From contig NZ_FRBW01000002.1 in NCBI RefSeq assembly GCF_900142725.1, forward strand, positions 1,392,710-1,456,709: DNA of 64,000 bases, given 5' to 3'. The DNA is from Roseibium suaedae (lineage in GTDB: Bacteria > Pseudomonadota > Alphaproteobacteria > Rhizobiales > Stappiaceae). Position 1 is the stretch's first letter. Every line of letters starts with the position of its first letter. The notes under the pieces were generated by a model that searched no databases, was not told the DNA's origin, and was given only the letters and a program-made list of their open reading frames with translations. The translations under genes and the position numbers were made by a program. Shown here one piece after another: positions 35,027 to 43,400 of the stretch.

Positions 35027-35542
35027 TCAGACGAGCTGCAGGTCTTCCACCTTCTCCACGTCCTTGACCTGCTCGCCGTCAGCATCAAGCTCATCGGTTT
35101 CATCTTCCGGAGAGGTCAGGCTCAGGTTCTTCTCGACCGTCCGCAGCAACTTACGCAGCTTTTTGCGGTCCTTTTCGTCGATGCCCGCCATGGCTTCGCG
35201 CTCAAGACGCTTCCAGGCGCGGTCGACATTGGACACAAGCCCCCGGCCTTCGTCGGTCAGATAGACCCGTGCCAGACGGCCATCCGCATCAGACACCTGA
35301 CGGCGGACATAGCCCTGCGCGGAAAGACGGGTAATCATCTTGGTCACCGTGGGCGGCTGAACGCCAAGCGTGGTGGCAAGCTGGCTCATCGTCAGCCCGT
35401 CCGTCTCAAACAGGACTTTCAGCACCAGCTCCTGACCGGGATGAAGCCCGATACGGGCAAGGTGGTTGCCCGAACGTGCGCGTTGCGCCTTTGCAGCCTG
35501 AACGAGCCTGAATGTCACGCTCTTCTTGTGATTGAATGCCAT
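35027..35542 (-). CDS. MarR-family transcriptional regulator
   Basis: 171-residue winged-helix regulator (ELVLKVLFETDGLTMSQLATTLGVQPPTVTKMITRLSAQGYVRR) with a DGRLARVYLT wing and an acidic C-terminal tail rich in Glu and Asp. The start was placed at MAFNHKKSV because AGGGAAAG precedes it. It is downstream of the paired NAD(P)H-oxidoreductase genes on the same strand, with a possible operator between them. The ligand is unknown. Confidence 0.88.
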   Translation of the reverse strand: MAFNHKKSVTFRLVQAAKAQRARSGNHLARIGLHPGQELVLKVLFETDGLTMSQLATTLGVQPPTVTKMITRLSAQGYVRRQVSDADGRLARVYLTDEGRGLVSNVDRAWKRLEREAMAGIDEKDRKKLRKLLRTVEKNLSLTSPEDETDELDADGEQVKDVEKVEDLQLV

Positions 35543-35591
35543 GGTCTTTCCCTGACTCAGAATCAGCGGTACCGGCCGGTTCCGCCCGGTT

Positions 35592-35623
35592 TTGCGGCGC
35601 AACCGTAGTCAGGTTATTTAACC
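35592..35623. promoter_or_regulatory. Two short palindromes upstream of the MarR gene
   Basis: TTGC-GGC-GCAA (35592-35602) and GGTTA-TT-TAACC (35612-35623) lie 50-80 bp upstream of the MarR start codon, within the 114-bp gap after the oxidoreductase operon. MarR proteins commonly repress their own gene from such sites. The repeats are short, so the assignment is tentative. Confidence 0.35.
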
Positions 35624-35656
35624 GACGAATGACACTGCAAGCAGGAAAGTGATTTT

Positions 35657-36244
35657 TTAGAAACAGGATAGTTTTCTGGCGACCAAATTGAGATAGCGGC
35701 TCCGGCTTTCAGGCGTCGACGTGTCCATCTTGTAGTGGGCCAGATAAAGCGTCTTGCAGCCGGGAGCGCAAAGGGCGCGCATGCCGCGCATGATGGTCTT
35801 GCGGCCAGGCTCCCCCACCCATTTCGACACTGCCCAGGACGCCCCACAGGTGGTGACCACCGCGATCTTGCGGATATGCTGCATGAGGGGGCGCATGCCC
35901 TTGTCCTCCGTCGGCATGCCGAAGGTGACATGAGGCACCCAGACCCGGTCGAACCAGCCCTTCAGCATGGCCGGGAGACCGAACCACCAGGTCGGATAGA
36001 CAAAGACAAGCATGTCGCACCAGCAGATATCGGCGACATAGCTTTCGACCGGCACCACATTGTCCCCTTCGTCATGGTAGCGGCGGCGCTCGTCTGCCCC
36101 CATGGCCGGCTCGAATCCTTCTTCATAGAGATCCCTGAGCCGCACCTCATGTCCGGCCTTCTCCAGCGTCGAGGTCACCTTGTTGCGGATCGCCGCATTG
36201 AAGCTCTCCGCGCAGGGGTGGCAATAGATCACCAGCGCCTTCAT
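35657..36244 (-). CDS. NAD(P)H-dependent quinone/flavodoxin-fold oxidoreductase
   Basis: 195-residue FMN- or FAD-binding reductase of the NQO1/MdaB/YwrO type. LVIYCHPCAESFNAAIRN is the family N-terminus and VFVYPTWWFGLPAMLKGWFDRVWVPHVTF is the central flavin-site motif. Its ATG overlaps the stop codon of the upstream paralogue by 1 bp (TGATG), so both are coupled. Quinone or azo reduction is the usual family activity. Confidence 0.85.
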   Translation of the reverse strand: MKALVIYCHPCAESFNAAIRNKVTSTLEKAGHEVRLRDLYEEGFEPAMGADERRRYHDEGDNVVPVESYVADICWCDMLVFVYPTWWFGLPAMLKGWFDRVWVPHVTFGMPTEDKGMRPLMQHIRKIAVVTTCGASWAVSKWVGEPGRKTIMRGMRALCAPGCKTLYLAHYKMDTSTPESRSRYLNLVARKLSCF

Positions 36245-36825
36245 CAGAATGCCTCCATGCTTTGGCCGACCTTGTTCAGGAAGGCCTTGCGGTTGTCTTC
36301 GGTGACCCGGTTCATGTCATAAAGCGCATGATAGGCAACGGGTGCCACCGGTCTGATGACAGCCCGCAAAACGCGGGTCGCAATCTTGCGCGGCGGGTCG
36401 CCAACCAGGAAGGCCCTGAGCCGCGTCCCGCCATAGGTGCTGACAACGGCCAGCTTGCGGATGTTGTGCAGGCTGGGCCGGACCTTGCCGTCGCGCATCT
36501 TGAAGGAAACGCCGGGCAGGAACACCCGGTCGAAGAAGCCTTTCAGGATCGCCGGATGCCCGAAATTCCAGACCGGCGTCACAATCACGAGGGCTTCCGC
36601 CGCCTGCAGCCGCTCCACGTAGGATGCCACCCCCGCCTGATTGGTCTCAAGGTCATGATAGGCCAGGCGCTCCTCGCGGGTGAGGCGCGGGTCAAAGCCT
36701 TCAGCATAAAGATCGCAATCATCGACCTCATGTCCGGCCGCCGTCAGCCCGCGGATCACCTCCGCATGCAGCGCAGAAGCAAAGCTTGTCTCCACCGGAT
36801 GGGCGTAAAGAAGAAGAACCCGCAT
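36244..36825 (-). CDS. NAD(P)H-dependent oxidoreductase, paralogue of the neighbouring gene
   Basis: 193-residue flavodoxin-fold reductase (LLLYAHPVETSFASALHAEV; VTPVWNFGHPAILKGFFDRVFLPGVSF). The start was set at MRVLLLYAHP, with GGAG 6 bp upstream. It is clearly related to the next gene and coupled with it (TGATG), suggesting a tandem duplication, perhaps giving two substrate specificities or a heterodimer. A MarR gene lies downstream. Confidence 0.85.
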   Translation of the reverse strand: MRVLLLYAHPVETSFASALHAEVIRGLTAAGHEVDDCDLYAEGFDPRLTREERLAYHDLETNQAGVASYVERLQAAEALVIVTPVWNFGHPAILKGFFDRVFLPGVSFKMRDGKVRPSLHNIRKLAVVSTYGGTRLRAFLVGDPPRKIATRVLRAVIRPVAPVAYHALYDMNRVTEDNRKAFLNKVGQSMEAF

Positions 36826-36926
36826 CGATTGCTCCAATCTTCCTTTTTCAAATTCCAGGCATGCCAAAGGGACGGCCCGCGACAGTCGCAGGGCGGCCGG
36901 CATCAAAGTCAGATCTTCAACCCTTT

Positions 36927-38333
36927 TCAGGCAGGCTGCAGACCGGGGAAAAGAAACAGCTTGTCCGACTTGTAATCGTAGGACGGGTCTTCCCAGGCAA
37001 TCATCTTGCCCGGATTGAGCAGCCCCTTCGGATCGGCTTCCTTCTTGAAGGCAAGCTGAACCTCATCCGTCTGCTTCATGCCGCCTTCTTCCAGCGTATA
37101 GCGGTGCGGATTGAAGACCGGGCAGCCATTATCCTCATGCAGCTTGATGATCTCGTTCAGCCGCTCCTCCGTCGTGTAACGGACGATGGGCAGGCCAAAG
37201 CAGGTGATCTTGCCGTCAAAGCGCACATATTCCAGATGCGCTGGCACTTCGTCGCCGAGCAGCTCCACCATGGTGCGAACCTTCTCGATCTGGTCCGGGA
37301 AGGGATAAAGCACCTGAAGATAGGTGATCCCCGGCTCGACCCGCAGCCCGCGCAAGGTGGTGTGGTTCCAGGCCAGTTCATAGGCCGGCGGCAGGGACTT
37401 TACATCCGCTTCATCGGCCAGATCCGAGCGGTAGAGGATGGAAGCCTTGCTGTTCCGCCGGACAAAGGCCGCAAAGGCGTCCATGGCAAAGGACGCAACC
37501 ATGCAGACAACGACGGACTGGTCCTTGCGGATGAACTTCTTATGCCGCAGGAAATAGTCATGGGGCACGGGCGCTGCAATCGGCGCGATTTCCTTGACCA
37601 GCAACCCATCCTGATTGCCCAGGCGATCTGCGAACTGCACGCCGTCCATGAACTCGTCGAAACCGACCAGCACATCGACCCAGTCATAGGCAGCCGTCAG
37701 CGGCATTTCGACTTCGGTGATGATGCCGTTTGTGCCATAGGCATGCATGACCTTGTGCAGATCTTCCCCAGTCAGCTCCAGCACGCGCGGCTCGGCTTCC
37801 ATGGTCAGGACCCGCAAGCGGATGACATTGCCCAGGTCGCGAAGACCGCCCCAGTTGATGGAGCCGACACCACCGGAACCACCGGCAATGAACCCGCCAA
37901 TGGTGGCCGTGCGGTAGGTCGAGGGATGCAGCCGCAGCTCCTGACCGGAATGGGCGCGGCATTCCTCATCGATCTTGGAAATGATCGCCCCGGCCTCGAC
38001 CACGACAACCCCCGGCCGGATCGATTTGACCTTGTTGAGTTCAGCCAGGTTCAGGATCACACCGCCGGACAGGGGCATCGCCTGACCATAATTGCCGGTT
38101 CCTGCGCCACGGGTGGTCACCGGAATGTCGAGGGCATAGCAGGCCTTGAGGACCTGAATGATCTCCTCTTCGCTTTTCGGCGTGACGACCAGATCGCCGG
38201 TCACGTGATCGAGCTGCTGCTTCAGCACCGGCGAATACCAGAAGAAATCGCGGCTCTTCTGTTTCACGATCTGCGGATTGTCTTCAAGCTGCAGGCCCGC
38301 AAGCTCGGTCTTGAGTTGGTCGAGGTTGCTCAT
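36927..38333 (-). CDS. FAD-binding oxidase (GlcD / D-lactate dehydrogenase family)
   Basis: 468-residue flavoprotein of the VAO/PCMH fold. The FAD-binding half shows PVTTRGAGTGNYGQAMPLSGG and GGFIAGGSGGVGSINWGGLRDLGN; the C-terminal part ends with LLNPGKMI, typical of GlcD-like 2-hydroxyacid oxidases. It overlaps the upstream cytosine-deaminase-like gene by 4 bp, so it belongs to the ABC-transporter operon and probably oxidises an intermediate of the imported compound. The actual substrate is unknown. Confidence 0.85.
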   Translation of the reverse strand: MSNLDQLKTELAGLQLEDNPQIVKQKSRDFFWYSPVLKQQLDHVTGDLVVTPKSEEEIIQVLKACYALDIPVTTRGAGTGNYGQAMPLSGGVILNLAELNKVKSIRPGVVVVEAGAIISKIDEECRAHSGQELRLHPSTYRTATIGGFIAGGSGGVGSINWGGLRDLGNVIRLRVLTMEAEPRVLELTGEDLHKVMHAYGTNGIITEVEMPLTAAYDWVDVLVGFDEFMDGVQFADRLGNQDGLLVKEIAPIAAPVPHDYFLRHKKFIRKDQSVVVCMVASFAMDAFAAFVRRNSKASILYRSDLADEADVKSLPPAYELAWNHTTLRGLRVEPGITYLQVLYPFPDQIEKVRTMVELLGDEVPAHLEYVRFDGKITCFGLPIVRYTTEERLNEIIKLHEDNGCPVFNPHRYTLEEGGMKQTDEVQLAFKKEADPKGLLNPGKMIAWEDPSYDYKSDKLFLFPGLQPA

Positions 38334-39661
38334 GCAAGTGCTCCGCTGTGCTGCATCAAAGTGTCGAGTTCCCGGTAGTCGGGAAGGGTCTCCGTCACGC
38401 TCCGGCCAGCCCGCAGAACATGACGGGGGCCACCGGGACGGGACATCAGTTCACTCCAGTCCCGGGTCCGGAACAGGATCAGATCCGCAGGCAGGCCGCA
38501 TTCGATCACACCGGCCTCCACCCCGAGCATGCGGGCGGGAGAGGTTGTGACCGTGGTGATCCAGTCGCCGATCGGATGATCGAGCTGAAGAATGCGGGTC
38601 GCCTGGGAGTAGACCTCGATCAGATCGAGATCACCATAGGCATAGAACGGGTCGCGTGTGTTGTCGGAGGCAACGGCGACGGGCGTGCCGCGTGAGCGCA
38701 TTTCATGAAGCAGGGTAACCCCGCGCCAGCGCGGTGTGCGCCCTGCCTCCCGGTCTTGCAGATACATGTTACACATGGGAAGGGACACGATACCAAGCCC
38801 GGCCTTCGCGACCAGATCCATGGTCTCGTCAGCCTCGGCTTCGTCCTGCCGGGCAAGGGAGCAGCAATGACCGCAGACAACCTTGCCGGAATAACCTGTC
38901 CGCAGAACGGCCTCCGCAATCGCCCGCAAGGTCCGCGCTTCCGGATCCTTTGTCTCGTCGACATGGAAATCCACGTCCAGCCCGCGCTCCATGGCTGCCA
39001 TCAGGATCGCATCAAGATGCGTCTCCAGATCCGGGATCATGTAGGTCACGGCGCCCAGAATGCCGCCCGCCTCCTTCACCCGGCCGGCAATCGATCCCAG
39101 GAATTCAGGCTCGGTGATCAGACGGTCGATCCCGAAGAGACAGGAGCCCTGCAGGGTGATCCGGCCGGCCCAGGCCTCCCGGATTTCCTTGAACACCGGC
39201 CAGGACACTTCATCCTGGGGCGGCAGGCTGTCGATGTGGGTCCGCACCACCGAGGTTCCGTGGACATAGGCGCATTTCAGGCTGAACTCCATGCGCGTGC
39301 GCACGTCCTCCGCCGTCCAGGACGCAATACGGTCCGCTCCAACGGAGGAGAGCGCGCTTGCGAAAGTCCCGTCGGGATTGGGCCTCCGCGGCCAGATATG
39401 CCCTTTGTCCAGATGAGTGTGCATGTCGACCAGCGCCGGCAGGATCATGCCGCCATCCAGATCAAGCAGCCCCTGACCCGTCTGGTCCAGTTGTCCCTTG
39501 GGCGCCAGCCGCACCACCTTGCCCTTCTCCACATCCAGATCGACCCGCACAAGGTCCTCGGAACCGATGGAGACTGCGTCCTTGCCGCCGATCAGACAGG
39601 CCGGCACCGTGCCGTTGCGAATCCTGAGATCGCCGGACACAAGATCTTCAAATCGCGCCAT
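38330..39661 (-). CDS. Cytosine deaminase-like amidohydrolase (CodA family)
   Basis: 443-residue metal-dependent deaminase. The metal ligands of CodA are recognisable: HTHLDKGHIW in the first third, HVDETKD, VCGHCC, and the catalytic Asp in ASDNTRDPF. It is encoded between an ABC permease (1 bp gap) and the FAD oxidase (4-bp overlap). Cytosine or a related ring compound is a likely substrate; members of this group also act on isocytosine, so the exact ring is open. Confidence 0.85.
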   Translation of the reverse strand: MARFEDLVSGDLRIRNGTVPACLIGGKDAVSIGSEDLVRVDLDVEKGKVVRLAPKGQLDQTGQGLLDLDGGMILPALVDMHTHLDKGHIWPRRPNPDGTFASALSSVGADRIASWTAEDVRTRMEFSLKCAYVHGTSVVRTHIDSLPPQDEVSWPVFKEIREAWAGRITLQGSCLFGIDRLITEPEFLGSIAGRVKEAGGILGAVTYMIPDLETHLDAILMAAMERGLDVDFHVDETKDPEARTLRAIAEAVLRTGYSGKVVCGHCCSLARQDEAEADETMDLVAKAGLGIVSLPMCNMYLQDREAGRTPRWRGVTLLHEMRSRGTPVAVASDNTRDPFYAYGDLDLIEVYSQATRILQLDHPIGDWITTVTTSPARMLGVEAGVIECGLPADLILFRTRDWSELMSRPGGPRHVLRAGRSVTETLPDYRELDTLMQHSGALA

Positions 39662-39662
39662 C

Positions 39663-40532
39663 TCAATTCTCCCGCTTCAGGGCACTCTCGTGCCATTTCC
39701 GCAGGAGCAGATGGGACAGAAGACTGGTGGCCGCGAAAATCAGAACGCCCGTGAAGGACAAGAGGATCAGCGCCGCAAACAGCCGGGGAATGTTGAGCCG
39801 GAACTGGGACTCCAGCAGCCGGTAGGCAAGGCCCGAACCCGCCCCTGCCGACCCTGCCGCAAATTCCGCCACGACAGCAGCGATCAGGGCCAGACCACCG
39901 GCAATCCGCAAGCCCGCGAGGAAATAGGGCAAGGCATTCGGCAGCTTCAGATAGACAAGGGTCTGCCAGGACGATGCGCCGTAAAGCTCGAACAGATTGA
40001 GAAGATTGTGGTCCGTCGACTTCAGCCCCTGCGTCGTGTTGGACAGCACCGGGAAGAAGGCCACAATCCAGGCACAGATGAGCAAGGCTGACTGGGTGGA
40101 CGGGGCATAGATGAGGATCAGGGGCGCGATCGCAACGATCGGCGTGACCTGCAGGATGACCGCATAGGGATAGAGCGCCAGCTCGATCCAGCGGGACTGG
40201 GACATCAACACCGCGAGACCAACGCCGCCGACAAGGGCGATGCCAAGAGCCGTGAAGGTGATCTTCAACGTCACCAGCAAGGCGGCGGACAAGGTGCCCC
40301 AGTCATCATACAGCGACATGGCAACACGTTTAGGGCTCGGCAGAATGTAATGAGGAACCTTGTAGGCCTCCACATACCAGCCCCAAAGCGCCACCAGCAG
40401 CAGAAGCATCGCGGCCGGAATGACAAATTTCAGGATCCGTTCGAAATTCGTGTCCCGCGGCGCAAAGACCGGTTGCGGTTCATCCAGAATGGCAGGTGCC
40501 GGGACCTGCTCCTGTTCCTCAAGTGCCTTCAT
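39663..40532 (-). CDS. NMT1/SsuC-type ABC transporter permease
   Basis: 289-residue membrane subunit of the taurine/nitrate/pyrimidine-type ABC importers. About six hydrophobic segments start after a 35-residue cytoplasmic tail, and GASSWQTLVYLKLPNALPYFLAGLRIAGG is the EAA loop that contacts the ATPase. It overlaps the ATPase gene by 4 bp. Together with the NMT1-type receptor it would import a small nitrogen-containing ring compound. Confidence 0.9.
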   Translation of the reverse strand: MKALEEQEQVPAPAILDEPQPVFAPRDTNFERILKFVIPAAMLLLLVALWGWYVEAYKVPHYILPSPKRVAMSLYDDWGTLSAALLVTLKITFTALGIALVGGVGLAVLMSQSRWIELALYPYAVILQVTPIVAIAPLILIYAPSTQSALLICAWIVAFFPVLSNTTQGLKSTDHNLLNLFELYGASSWQTLVYLKLPNALPYFLAGLRIAGGLALIAAVVAEFAAGSAGAGSGLAYRLLESQFRLNIPRLFAALILLSFTGVLIFAATSLLSHLLLRKWHESALKREN

Positions 40533-41410
40533 AAATGATCATTCGCGTCCATGGCCGCATGCAATGCGGCGGACGCGTCCCTGCAATAGTCGTTGTAGAC
40601 GGAGGTCGTGCGGAAATCCTCTTCGCGCGGATAGGGAGCGTCGACCAACATGTCATTGACGACCCGGCCAGGCCGCGCGGCCATGACAACGATGCGATTG
40701 GAAAGATAGACGGACTCGAACACCGAGTGGGTCACGAACACCACGGTCCAGCCGAATTTCTCCCACAGGTGCAGGAGATCATTGTTCAGCTTGAAGCGGG
40801 TGATTTCATCGAGCGCGGCGAAAGGCTCGTCCATGAGCAGAATCTTCGGCCGGGTCACCAGCGCTCTGGCAATGGAGACGCGCATCTTCATGCCACCGGA
40901 CAGTTCACGCGGGTAGGCGTCGGCGAATTTCGCCAGCCCCACCATTTCCAGCGCTTCCATCACCCGGTCATGAGCCTCCTGCTTGGAGATACCCTTGAGC
41001 CGCAGGGGCAGCCAGACGTTCTTGAACACGGTGGCCCAAGGCATCAGGGTCGGTTCCTGGAACACGAAGCTGATTTCCGGCAATGCCTTGCCACTGGCGT
41101 CATGACCGGAGGTCGGCCATTCGATGGTGCCCGAGGACGGATCCCCAAGGCCTGCAATGATCCGCAGCACCGTGGATTTTCCGCAACCGGACGGGCCGAG
41201 CAGGCTGATGAACTCACCCTGACGGATGTCCATGGTCATATTCTGCAGGGCAGTGGTGCCGTTGGAGAAGACCTTGGACACACCGGACAGGCGCACGAGC
41301 GGACGGCGGCTGCCGGAGTCAGCGGAGAAGGTCCCGGCAGAAGCCGGAACAGGATTGCTCTGAGACACGTGAAGGTCCTTCAAGATTGGCTGTTTTTCAG
41401 AGGTCAGCAC
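40529..41410 (-). CDS. NMT1/SsuB-type ABC transporter ATP-binding protein
   Basis: 293-residue ATPase with Walker A GPSGCGKSTVLRII, signature LSGGMKMRVSIARAL, Walker B ILLMDEPFAALDEITR and switch FVTHSVFES. A ~30-residue N-terminal extension precedes the core. It overlaps the permease gene by 4 bp. It powers uptake by the downstream permease and upstream receptor of the operon. Confidence 0.92.
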   Translation of the reverse strand: MLTSEKQPILKDLHVSQSNPVPASAGTFSADSGSRRPLVRLSGVSKVFSNGTTALQNMTMDIRQGEFISLLGPSGCGKSTVLRIIAGLGDPSSGTIEWPTSGHDASGKALPEISFVFQEPTLMPWATVFKNVWLPLRLKGISKQEAHDRVMEALEMVGLAKFADAYPRELSGGMKMRVSIARALVTRPKILLMDEPFAALDEITRFKLNNDLLHLWEKFGWTVVFVTHSVFESVYLSNRIVVMAARPGRVVNDMLVDAPYPREEDFRTTSVYNDYCRDASAALHAAMDANDHL

Positions 41411-41413
41411 CCA

Positions 41414-41441
41414 GCGTGGGCCCCGAATCCAGGCCCCACGC
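41414..41441 (-). promoter_or_regulatory. Stem-loop between ABC receptor and ATPase genes
   Basis: GCGTGGG (41414-41420) and CCCACGC (41435-41441) pair, with more G-C pairs possible inside. It lies in the 51-bp gap after the receptor gene, similar in position to the hairpins after the TRAP receptor genes, and could favour receptor over membrane subunits. Confidence 0.5.
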
Positions 41442-41461
41442 CAAATCCTGTTTGAGACAGC

Positions 41462-42463
41462 TTACTTCTTGAGGTCCATGCCGACACCCTTGCAGACGAA
41501 CTCGGTCGTGTAGATCGTCTTGACGTCGATGCCTTCCTTGACAACCCCGGCCTTGACCATGGCGTCATAGAACGTCTTCTGCTGGTCATCGGTCATGCAG
41601 CCGATGCCCTTTTCGAGCGCTTCCCCGGACTCGACCAGCCCGAAGGATTTCATCGTCTCGATGGAGAAGGCGATCTGCCCGTCGGTGATTTCCGGGTTGT
41701 CTTTCTTAATCAACTCATTGGCGGCTGCATTGTCGCCATAGAGATAGTTGTACCAGCCAATAATCGTCGCATCGACGAAGCGCTGGGTCAGATCCTTGTT
41801 CGCCTCGACGAAGTCCTTCCGGCCTTCAATCAGGGTGGAGTAGGTCTCGAAGCCAGCATCCGCCAGGAGGAAAAGCTTCGGCTTGAAACCGCCTTCCGTC
41901 TCGATCGCATAGGGCTCGGACGTGATGTAACCCTGCTGGGCGGACTGCTTGTCGGCCAGGAACGGACCCGGGTTGAAGGTGTAGGGCTTGTACTGCTCGT
42001 CGCGGAAGCCTTCGTAAGCAGACTTCATCCACTGGAAGTAGGAAGCAAAGCCGTCCTTGCCCATGAAGATGGTCGGAAGCTTGGCCAGATCTTCGAATTT
42101 TTCGAGGCCCTGATCCGGATGAGCGATGAGAACCTGCGGGTCTTTCTGGAAGATCGCCGCGACTTCAAGAACCGGAATGTCCTCGGCAAGCGCGTTCAGC
42201 GGCTGCAGCATGTTGCCCGCCATGTAGAAATCGATCTTGCCCGCCAGAAGCAGAGCGCGGTTTGCCGCCTGCGGCCCGCCCTGAACAATCTCGACCTTCA
42301 GACCGTATTTCTCATAGGTGCCATCTGCGACGGCCTGATAGTAGCCGCCATGCTCAGCCTGAGCGAGCCAGTTGGTTCCGAACTTTACCTCGTCCAGCGC
42401 ATAGGCGCTCGTGGACGCCAGAAGCGCTGCTGCAGTGAACCCGATCGTCTGAAGGATGCGCAT
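41462..42463 (-). CDS. NMT1/THI5-like ABC transporter substrate-binding protein
   Basis: Periplasmic receptor (333 aa). A signal peptide (MRILQTIGFTAAALLASTSAYA) is cut near residue 22. The mature part opens LDEVKFGTNWLAQAEHGGYYQAVADGTYEKYGLKVEI, the hallmark of NMT1/THI5-like receptors for pyrimidine-type ligands. The ATG at 42463 has GGAGAGG upstream; the in-frame TTG 9 bp earlier is less likely. First gene of the five-gene operon running down to the FAD oxidase. Confidence 0.9.
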   Translation of the reverse strand: MRILQTIGFTAAALLASTSAYALDEVKFGTNWLAQAEHGGYYQAVADGTYEKYGLKVEIVQGGPQAANRALLLAGKIDFYMAGNMLQPLNALAEDIPVLEVAAIFQKDPQVLIAHPDQGLEKFEDLAKLPTIFMGKDGFASYFQWMKSAYEGFRDEQYKPYTFNPGPFLADKQSAQQGYITSEPYAIETEGGFKPKLFLLADAGFETYSTLIEGRKDFVEANKDLTQRFVDATIIGWYNYLYGDNAAANELIKKDNPEITDGQIAFSIETMKSFGLVESGEALEKGIGCMTDDQQKTFYDAMVKAGVVKEGIDVKTIYTTEFVCKGVGMDLKK

Positions 42464-42839
42464 ATTGTCCAACCTCTCCTATAGCTCTCACCCGGCCGGC
42501 AAGGTGCCAACCGGCTCTGTGCTCTGCCGCTGTGCCTCCACAGGCCCTGGGAGCGGATCAGGCAATCACGCCCGATCATTTTTGCAAACCCCATGCCAAA
42601 CCGGAGACCACGCTGCGGAGTCCCCGCTTTCCGCCCCTGCCTCAAATTGCAAAAAGGACTTCCGCCACCCAGAGGCGACCAGCCGACGTCACCCCGGCTG
42701 CAGCATGCCTATTTTTCAGGCATAAAGACAAGCCCCTGCCCGCCGCATATTCAATAGGCAGCCTTGCCCCCCGGCAATCCGCCTCCTAGTTTCTTCAGAA
42801 CATCAAGGTCCCGCCCTTTCAGGAAAGCAGAGAGAAACG
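42464..42839. other. Divergent intergenic region, possible regulatory signals
   Basis: This 376-bp gap separates the leftward ABC operon from the rightward Rid gene and must hold promoters for both. It contains TTTTTGCAA (42579-42587) inverted as TTGCAAAAA (42647-42655) and a small hairpin ATGCCT/AGGCAT (42705-42723). Neither matches a riboswitch or regulator consensus that I know. No gene is supported here. Confidence 0.4.
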
Positions 42840-43229
42840 ATGACCAGACCCTTGCAGCCAGACACGATCCGCGCCCCGTTTGCCCGCTACAGCCATGGCG
42901 TGGAAATCCCTGCAGGACACCGCATCGTCTACACGTCTGGCCAGCTCGGCATCACGGAAGACGAAGTCATTCCGAAAGGCGTGGAGGCCCAGACCCGGCT
43001 CTGTTTCAAGAACATCAAGGCCATTCTGGAATCCGCCGGCATGGATCTTGGCGATATCGTGCGCATAAACGCCTTCGTGACCGATCGCATGCACATGGGC
43101 GGCTACATGAAGACCCGCGACGAGTTCACCAAGAGTCCTCCCCCCGCCTCGACCCTGATGATCGTTTCCGGCTTCACCCGGGAAGAGTTCGTGGTTGAAA
43201 TCGAGGTCATCGCCGCGAAAGCCGAATAG
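42840..43229 (+). CDS. RidA/YjgF-family protein lacking the catalytic arginine
   Basis: 129-residue Rid protein (RIVYTSGQLGI; INAFVTDRMHMGGYMKTRDEF; FVVEIEVIA). Canonical RidA enamine/imine deaminases have Arg in the PARS motif; here the same place reads PPASTLMIVSG, with no Arg. It therefore probably belongs to another Rid subgroup and may not hydrolyse 2-aminoacrylate. It starts the rightward arm of the nucleobase-type locus; an 8-oxoguanine-deaminase-like gene follows 171 bp later. Confidence 0.85.
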   Translation: MTRPLQPDTIRAPFARYSHGVEIPAGHRIVYTSGQLGITEDEVIPKGVEAQTRLCFKNIKAILESAGMDLGDIVRINAFVTDRMHMGGYMKTRDEFTKSPPPASTLMIVSGFTREEFVVEIEVIAAKAE

Positions 43230-43400
43230 GCCGGGGCTTGCCTTCCAAACCGTTCGAGTTCAACACTATCCCCCGGCTTGAGGACAGGCTGGTGCGGATC
43301 CCCTGCGCCTTACTCATTTAACGACCCCTGTGCGGAACTCGGGCGGGAGGCAACTCACCGCTATCTAAGCCTGCAGGTCCAGGAACAAGGACCAGACTGA

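Noticed and set aside
36786-38378. Plus-strand open frame (530 codons) opposite the FAD oxidase
   Set aside because: Antisense shadow; the minus-strand frame shows clear FAD-binding motifs.
42464-42839. Possible riboswitch upstream of the NMT1-type transporter operon
   Set aside because: I looked for TPP- and purine-riboswitch-like conserved cores and found none; only short unrelated inverted repeats.
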